From Drosophila miranda (taxonomy: Eukaryota; Arthropoda; Insecta; Diptera; Drosophilidae), in contig NC_046674.1 of the NCBI RefSeq assembly GCF_003369915.1, positions 9,424,001-9,488,000 of the forward strand: a stretch of DNA of 64,000 nt. The letters are read 5' to 3'. The translations under genes were made by a program, and so were the position numbers. The first letter of the stretch is position 1; each line of letters starts with the position of its first letter. Of the stretch, positions 58,925 to 64,000 are shown piece after piece. The notes beneath the pieces are model-generated. The model did not search any database and had not been told where the DNA came from. It worked only from the letters and a program-made list of their open reading frames with translations.

Positions 58925-59755
58925 AAGAGCTAAATAAAGCAACAGTATTTTAATGATATGCAAACATTCGGAAGGCCATCTCAGATAAATAAGGCCAGAT
59001 CGGGGCAGGACCAACTTACCCAGGACCGCCACGTTCCAGACTGTCGAACGGCATCAAAATCTCGACTACGAAAATGAGGCCGATTTTTGGCAAATTTAAT
59101 GATGCGGTTCATAATGAAACATCATGATTTTTTGCGAAAATCGTGGAAAAATGGATGTCCCTTTTTCCGATGGCAGTCGATTGGCAGGACTCTCCCCATC
59201 ACGAAAAGACATGCCGCGCCCCGATAGGCCGCTGCGTAGCCGAGATATAGCTTACAGATGAAACCAGTATTTTAATGACAAGCAAATTCAAATCTTCGGA
59301 AGGCTATATCTCAGATAAATAAGGCCAGATCGGGGCAGGACCAACTGTCCCAGGATCGCGAGAATCCAGACTGTCGAACGGCATCAAAATCTCGACCTCG
59401 AAAATGAGGCCGATTTTTGGCAAATTTAATGATGGTTACATCATGATTTTTTGCGAAAATCGTGGAAAAATGGATGTCCCTTTTTCCGATGGCAGTCGAT
59501 TGGCAGGACTCTCCTGATCACGAAAAGACATGCCGCGTCCCGATCGGCCGCTGCGTAACAGAGATATAGCGTGCAGAAGAAACCAGTACTTTAATGACAA
59601 ATTCAAATCTTCGGAAGGCAATATCTCAGATAAATAAGGCCAGATCGGGGCAGGACCAACTGTCCCAGGATCGTGAGGGTCCAGACTGTCGAACGGCTTC
59701 AAAATCTCGACTACGAAAATGAGGCCGATGTCCTTTTTTCTGATGGCAATACATG
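58925..59755. repeat. ~330-bp tandem repeat, right block
   Basis: About two and a half units of the same family as 56230-56735, direct orientation. Units start near 58930, 59232 and 59566 (each at AGATATAGC...CCAGTATTTTAATGA). An extra GGCCAGATCGGG insertion is shared by the right-block units but absent from the left block. The last unit is truncated just before the retinin-like gene. Confidence 0.8.
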
Positions 59756-59781
59756 TGACAATTAACATACGAAAATCACAT

Positions 59782-59787
59782 TTTATT
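59782..59787 (-). terminator. Poly(A) signal of retinin-like gene 1
   Basis: AATAAA on the minus strand, 92 nt after the stop codon, in the context GCGAATAAAATGTG. Confidence 0.7.
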
Positions 59788-59878
59788 CGCAATTAAACTC
59801 GCTTATGTGCAACAGGAATATCATATTTCTAGCCATCCAGATCGCTCGTTCTAGCATCCAGTCCTTCAGCCTGCGTCC

Positions 59879-60244
59879 TTACCAGCCAGCGTTGTAGACG
59901 ACGGGAGTGGCCGCATGGGAAATATGGACGAGGGGAGAGGCGTATGAGGTGTGGACGAGAGGAGATGCCGCGTAGCTGGTGACGACGGGAGCTGCATAGG
60001 TCTTGACCACGGGGGCGACAACATCCTGGACGACATGGGCAGAGCTGTGGACCACCGACTGGCTCTGGTGGGAGACAGAGGTGGGAACGCTCTTTACCAC
60101 GGAACCCACATTGGCCAGGTAGGGCTCCTGCACGATGGTTGTGGTAGCCGGGGCGGAATAGACCACGGGGGAGGACTCCAGCAGGTGACCGGGACGGGCA
60201 GCAGCTACGGCGAGGAGAGCAGACAATACCACCAACTTGAACAT
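59879..60244 (-). CDS. Retinin-like secreted cuticle/lens protein, intronless copy
   Basis: 121 aa in a single uninterrupted frame. It starts [20 protein letters not shown], a signal peptide, followed by repeats rich in Val/Ala/Ser ([30 protein letters not shown]). This is the retinin-like domain of the fly CG13040-type family clustered near scarlet at 72E-73A; members are secreted structural proteins of cuticle or corneal lens. It is divergently paired with a close paralogue at 61009-61439. Unlike that copy it has no intron after codon 4. TATA box and leader are in place, and the poly(A) signal is 92 nt downstream, so it should be expressed. Confidence 0.92.
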   Translation of the reverse strand: MFKLVVLSALLAVAAARPGHLLESSPVVYSAPATTTIVQEPYLANVGSVVKSVPTSVSHQSQSVVHSSAHVVQDVVAPVVKTYAAPVVTSYAASPLVHTSYASPLVHISHAATPVVYNAGW

Positions 60245-60341
60245 TTTGAAATAGTTTGGTCTGTATTGACTGTTTGGGATTGGAGTGATCGGATTGAGCT
60301 TCTTGCGAGAACTGTGTGTGGTTGTGGAGCTGCTGCAGTGG

Positions 60342-60350
60342 TTTTATATA
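60342..60350 (-). promoter_or_regulatory. TATA box of retinin-like gene 1
   Basis: TATATAAAA on the minus strand, with an Inr-like CACAGTT about 35 nt downstream (near 60315). This predicts a ~70-nt leader before the ATG at 60244. Confidence 0.65.
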
Positions 60351-60912
60351 GCTCCCGTTTGGGCAGAGACTTGGCTTTGACCTTCAGGGCCGAGCCACAC
60401 GCATACGCAGACCACAGTATCGATGTGTGGACCGAAGCCGCGTCACAATTCGAGTCCGAAATCCAACCCATATCAGATTCTGGGCAGCGATCAATAAGCA
60501 ATTAGCGTCGGTGGACGGCTTACCTGAGAGTCAAGCAAGTACGTAGAGTACAGCAGACCACAGCAGACCATTAGAGACTCTCGAGGGTCTCTGGCGACTC
60601 CTCCACGGCTGCATTACTTGCACTTTGGGTGCGGGAGTCAGGGTCAAGTCAGCGTGCAGTGAGTGTGTGAGCTTTTGGTTTCGGATCACGGGTATTGGGT
60701 TCAGTTTGAGTTTCAGTTTTTCTTTCAATTGCAAGTCGCATGTTTTATTGTCCGAGCGAGGGCAGACTTATTTCGCTTTAAAGTCAACTCAACTCAAATC
60801 GTACCCGCACTCGTAAATGTTTTAATTAAACTTCTCTTTTCGCAGCTGCGACGGCAACGGCGGCTGCGTCGGCAACTGCCCCGAAAATAACGACGATGGA
60901 CAATGCCCCTAC
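60351..60912. other. Shared divergent promoter region of retinin-like pair
   Basis: Only ~560 bp separate the two TATA boxes. No gene is supported here. The stretch likely holds common enhancers for both genes, but no specific binding site is evident beyond short repeats (AGCAGACC twice at 60547-60570). Confidence 0.5.
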
Positions 60913-60950
60913 TATATAAGACTGGTCTTTCAGTTGTCCCATTATCAGTC
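60913..60950 (+). promoter_or_regulatory. TATA/Inr core promoter of retinin-like gene 2
   Basis: TATATAAG at 60913-60920 and a perfect arthropod Initiator TCAGTC at 60945-60950, with the start A near 60947, 34 nt from the TATA. The leader is ~62 nt. Confidence 0.8.
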
Positions 60951-61008
60951 AGCTTCATTCGCTTCCACAGCAGCACAACACAGACCAAAAACACAAAATC
61001 CCCTCAAC

Positions 61009-61439
61009 ATGTTCAAATTGGTAAGTCATCCATCCGAATCCGAGCGGTCGTCCTCCTCATAGCTAACCTCCTCCATTATTTGTTCCAGGTGGTGTTGTCT
61101 GCTCTTCTCGCCGTAGCTGTCGCTCGTCCCGGCCATCTGTATGAGTCTCCGCTGGTCTATTCCGCCCCAGCTACCACAACCATCGTGCAGGAGCCCTTCC
61201 TGGCCAATGTTGGTTCCGTGGTAAAGAGCGTTCCCACCTCTGTCTCCCACCAGAGCCAGTCGGTGGTCCACAGCTCTGCCCATGTCGTCCAGGATGTTGT
61301 CGCCCCCGTGGTAAAGACCTATGCAGCTCCCGTCATCACCAGCTACGCGGCATCTCCTCTGGTCCACACCTCATACGCCTCTCCCGTCGTCCATACTTCC
61401 TATGCGGCTGCTCCCGTCGTCTACAACGCTGGCTGGTAA
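61009..61439 (+). CDS. Retinin-like secreted cuticle/lens protein, two-exon copy
   Basis: Exons 61009-61020 (ATG TTC AAA TTG) and 61089-61439, with a 68-nt intron (GTAAGT...TTCCAG). The product is 120 aa: signal peptide [20 protein letters not shown], then [20 protein letters not shown] and a C-terminal HTSYA repeat region ending VVYNAGW. It is nearly identical to the divergent partner at 59879-60244; the 3' flanks are also homologous for ~110 nt, indicating recent inverted duplication or gene conversion. The canonical poly(A) hexamer of copy 1 (AATAAA) is AGTAAA here (61530-61535). The long in-frame read-through start at 60903 is excluded by the promoter and the intron. Confidence 0.92.
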
Positions 61440-61559
61440 GGACACAGGCGGAGGACTGGATGCTAGGTCAAGCGATCTGGATGGCTAGAAATATAATATC
61501 CTGTTATATATGAACGAGCTTAATTGCGAGTAAAATGTGACTTTCGAAAGCTAATTATA

Positions 61560-61935
61560 AAATTTATTTGTGGTTGCACGTATCGAGAGACTGCAGAGGA
61601 AGTTTTTTAAGTTTGCTCTGCAGCCCCTGTACTTTTCAATCCCATTGAAAATAACCTTGGTGCTTGATAAGGACTCCATTAAGTCGGGGTCATTTTTCCG
61701 ATCACAGGTAGCCATCATTATGCCAGATCTGGCCGCAAATAGCGGAGTAATCAATAAAACAGAACTGGCCTGTTGTGATTTGTTGCTGTTGTCAATTTTT
61801 CTAAAAAAAAAAAAAAAGACATACATTTTTCTTGTACAACAACAGCCCTCAACTTGCGACCGCTCAAATGGCAAAAAAAAGAGAATTTTCAGATCTTGAA
61901 ATACCAGGCGAACAGAAATCATCAGAGGTCGGAGG
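61560..61935. repeat. Dispersed repeat related to 57500-57760
   Basis: Shares phrases with the inverted-repeat nest: GATAAGGACTCCAT, TTTTCCGATCACAGG, TTGTACAACAAC, GAAATACCAGGCGAACAGAAATC. A 15-A run lies near 61803. This is a third fragment of that family, on the far side of the retinin pair. Confidence 0.7.
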
Positions 61936-63300
61936 TTTTTTTTTCATGTGTTCTTTGTTGATCTCGTGTTACCGACACCGCTAAGCAGTGTTTAAAAAAG
62001 ATTTGCGTGCGAGATAGGCAAACAGAATGCACTTTGTGATTATTTGGAAACTTTCACTGCGCGAACCGGTGGTTTTTAAAAATTTTGTATATTTTAATTT
62101 GTTTAACCCCCAAAGGTATGCAACACATTTTTTCAATAAGCTGCTAAATTAAAAAACCGTTTTTTTGCCCATTGATGTCGGATTTTGGCTTTTTTTCTTT
62201 CTTTGGCTATATCTCGACTATTTATGGGCCGATCAGGGCGTGGCATGTAATTTCGGGATCGGGATTGGCATTAGAAACAAGGACATACATTTTTTACGAT
62301 ATTTGCAAAAATCATGATCATTCCATTTGCAAGTAATCTCGTACCAGTACCAGTATATCTTTATAAAAAAAAATATTTATTTAAATTTTAACATTCTGGG
62401 TTTCTTTTACAATTTAGTTTTATACAAATGAATGTCTGCATCTTATAAAAAATCCGGCAGTCCATTTTCATCCCAAGAAGCTTTGTGGAAACCTAGAAAG
62501 GAACGTAAAATATCAAAAGGCTGAATTCTCCGACTGAAATTAATAAATAAACAGAAAATTGAATGCCCCATTCCATCCACGACACCACTCGACGCTCTGG
62601 CGGCGAGTTCAGTATCAGCGTTTTTTCCTGATAAGAGAGGCGAGCAAGGTATTAAATTAACGGAGGAATCTGAGCTGCACATGGCGAGATCGCACGGATT
62701 GGTTTGAAATGGTGCTAGCGCTTGTGCACAAACTGAAATATAATACACAGAGGGACCACAAAGGCTATTGTAAACAGTAAATCAGTGCAGCAAAAGCTGG
62801 CCCCATCGCTATAGTCCGGTTCCAGTGGTCTCAGTCAACAGTTATCGCTCTTAATGGACGGTAATTGTGAAAATCTTAAATCAATTAGACTATAATTAAA
62901 CTTTATAGCCGCCGTTATCGTGGGTATTGCCTCTGGCTATCTTTTTTTTGCAAAATATTGATCTTGAACGGATAGTGAACAATTGTGCGGCTTTTGCGGC
63001 AGATAAGCCTGTGGAAAGACCAAACAATAAAGTTGGTTGAGACGCTAATTAAAATGAGCAAACAGTGGTGAGGTGTGAGGAGTGCCAGTGATAATAGTGC
63101 CCTTCCACGTGTGATAAAGTGGAGAAAACCTATCAGGACGCCTATTAGCTGTTAAATTTTAAATCGAGTAACAAATTGGCGGAGCGTCAAAGCTGAAGGA
63201 GCGGGATACTTTTCAAATTCAAATCGAAAGCTGCTGCTGCAAAGAGAGCATAAAAGCATAAAAGCTTTCGCCAGACCTAAACCTCCACCTAATCAAGAGA
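61936..63300. other. Non-coding region with repeat scraps
   Basis: 62205-62335 again resembles the repeat nest (TATATCTCGACTATTTATGGGCCGATCAGGGCGTGG). A 101-codon minus-strand frame (62748-62443) follows an acceptor-like TATATTTCAG and ends in a stop, but I recognise no domain. The rest shows nothing definite. Confidence 0.4.
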
Positions 63301-63360
63301 CGAAGCTATATATTCGGTCGGCCACAAAGAGCGAGAGCGCTGCGTGTGCGCATTGTCGAA

Positions 63361-63375
63361 ATGAGCGCGACAGAG
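63361..63375 (+). CDS. Possible first coding exon (MSATE) of a gene leaving the window
   Basis: ATG AGC GCG ACA GAG with a good upstream context (TCGAA) followed by a consensus donor GTGAGT at 63376. TATATATT at 63307-63314 could act as TATA, though it would leave a leader of only ~25 nt. Five codons cannot identify a product. No later exon is recognised to 64000, so any gene must continue beyond the window. Low confidence. Confidence 0.3.
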
Positions 63376-64000
63376 GTGAGTGTCAAATGTGGTTTGAGTA
63401 AACAGTGTGTTGTTGGTGCTGGCTGAATTTAGCAAGCGCGCGCAGTGCCTGCTACAGTGAACAACAAATGCTTAATACAATTAATTTTAATATTCCGCGG
63501 AAAAAAATAGACGCAAATTGGCACAGCGCGATGCTCCCCCGATGATTACGTAAGAATGATGCTCGAAAGCAGAAACCAGATAGAAGAAAAAACACTCGAA
63601 ACGACTGACTCGAAGCATGCTGTGGCCGACCTTGAAAATTAGAGAGTGCCAAGACCATATGTTTTGTATACAATTTTGTGGGCAATGCTTTCATTATTGA
63701 TTCAAAGTGCTACGCGGCGACATTCCCATGGTGCTGCTGATATTCCCCTGACAACTAACAACTAACAACAAATAATGTAATTCAGGAAGCACACAACACT
63801 CGCTTATCGCTTTGTTTACATGCAGTGCAGCCAGTCGTCGAATTGGGGGAGCAGTGAACTGTGAAAACTAACCCTTCAAATGAGTGAAAACGACGCGGCT
63901 TTTTAGAGTACGTTCTACTGATAACCGGATTTTATTTCTAGTGATTTAGCTTGGCATTGCCAGAAGAGAGAAATTTCGTTAGCGCTTAAAAGCCCATTGC
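63376..64000. other. End of window, probable intron or intergenic
   Basis: No coding exon is recognised on either strand. An 80-codon minus-strand frame (63694-63452) is judged chance. Confidence 0.4.

Noticed and set aside
60903..61088. Upstream extension of retinin-like gene 2 to a 178-aa protein
   Set aside because: The extension runs through the TATA box, Initiator and leader, and would retain the 68-nt intron. The ATG at 61009 gives the family's signal peptide.

Overview
The window is eukaryotic, AT-rich, intron-rich DNA from a Drosophila. The coding sequences match fly genes, introns have fly-type GT/AG borders, and simple repeats are abundant. Three near-identical ~1.1 kb non-autonomous Helitron/DINE-like elements (TATACCCGATACTC... 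to ...GTATCGGGTATA plus a 3' hairpin) suggest the obscura group (D. pseudoobscura/miranda/subobscura-like). The three recognisable gene types (an AC8-type adenylyl cyclase, scarlet, retinin-like genes) all belong to Muller element D by my recollection of the D. melanogaster map. In the obscura group that is the XR arm.

Layout. 1-11.3 kb is mostly non-coding. It has one exon-like segment (457-656) with two perfect CREs and two Helitrons. 11.3-12.2 kb holds a small secreted YLP/GYR-motif protein gene with a one-codon first exon. At 13.17-13.43 kb a TATA/Inr promoter and a non-coding exon ending in a strong donor look like the distal first exon of the cyclase. A ~16 kb intron follows, with a candidate 68-nt cassette exon at 20.4 kb, Helitron copy 3 at 26.6 kb and DINE-1-like scraps. 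29.37-51.06 kb is the coding part of the adenylyl cyclase (best call Ac78C): 27 coding exons, about 1896 aa, all splice phases consistent, both catalytic halves intact. Its ~1.7 kb 3' UTR meets the scarlet (st) gene tail to tail near 52.76 kb. scarlet is on the minus strand, has seven coding exons (668 aa) and is intact, with one GC-AG intron.

56.1-59.8 kb is a nest of ~330-bp tandem repeats flanking a large inverted repeat that carries coding-like remnants. 59.8-61.5 kb holds a divergent pair of retinin-like cuticle or lens-type secreted protein genes. They are recent inverted duplicates: one has the intron after codon 4, the other lacks it. 61.5-62.4 kb returns to the same repeat families. 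Near 63.36 kb a five-codon coding exon with a donor may begin another plus-strand gene that leaves the window.

The cyclase makes cAMP at the plasma membrane and scarlet is a pigment-granule ABC half-transporter. They share no obvious pathway, and their proximity probably reflects chromosomal rearrangement. The most interesting leads are the in-frame 60-nt GC-AG intron of scarlet, the ~270-residue insert between TM1 and TM2 of the cyclase, the retinin duplication with precise intron loss, the inverted-repeat nest, and a recurring GTATACGCC-cored motif seen four times.
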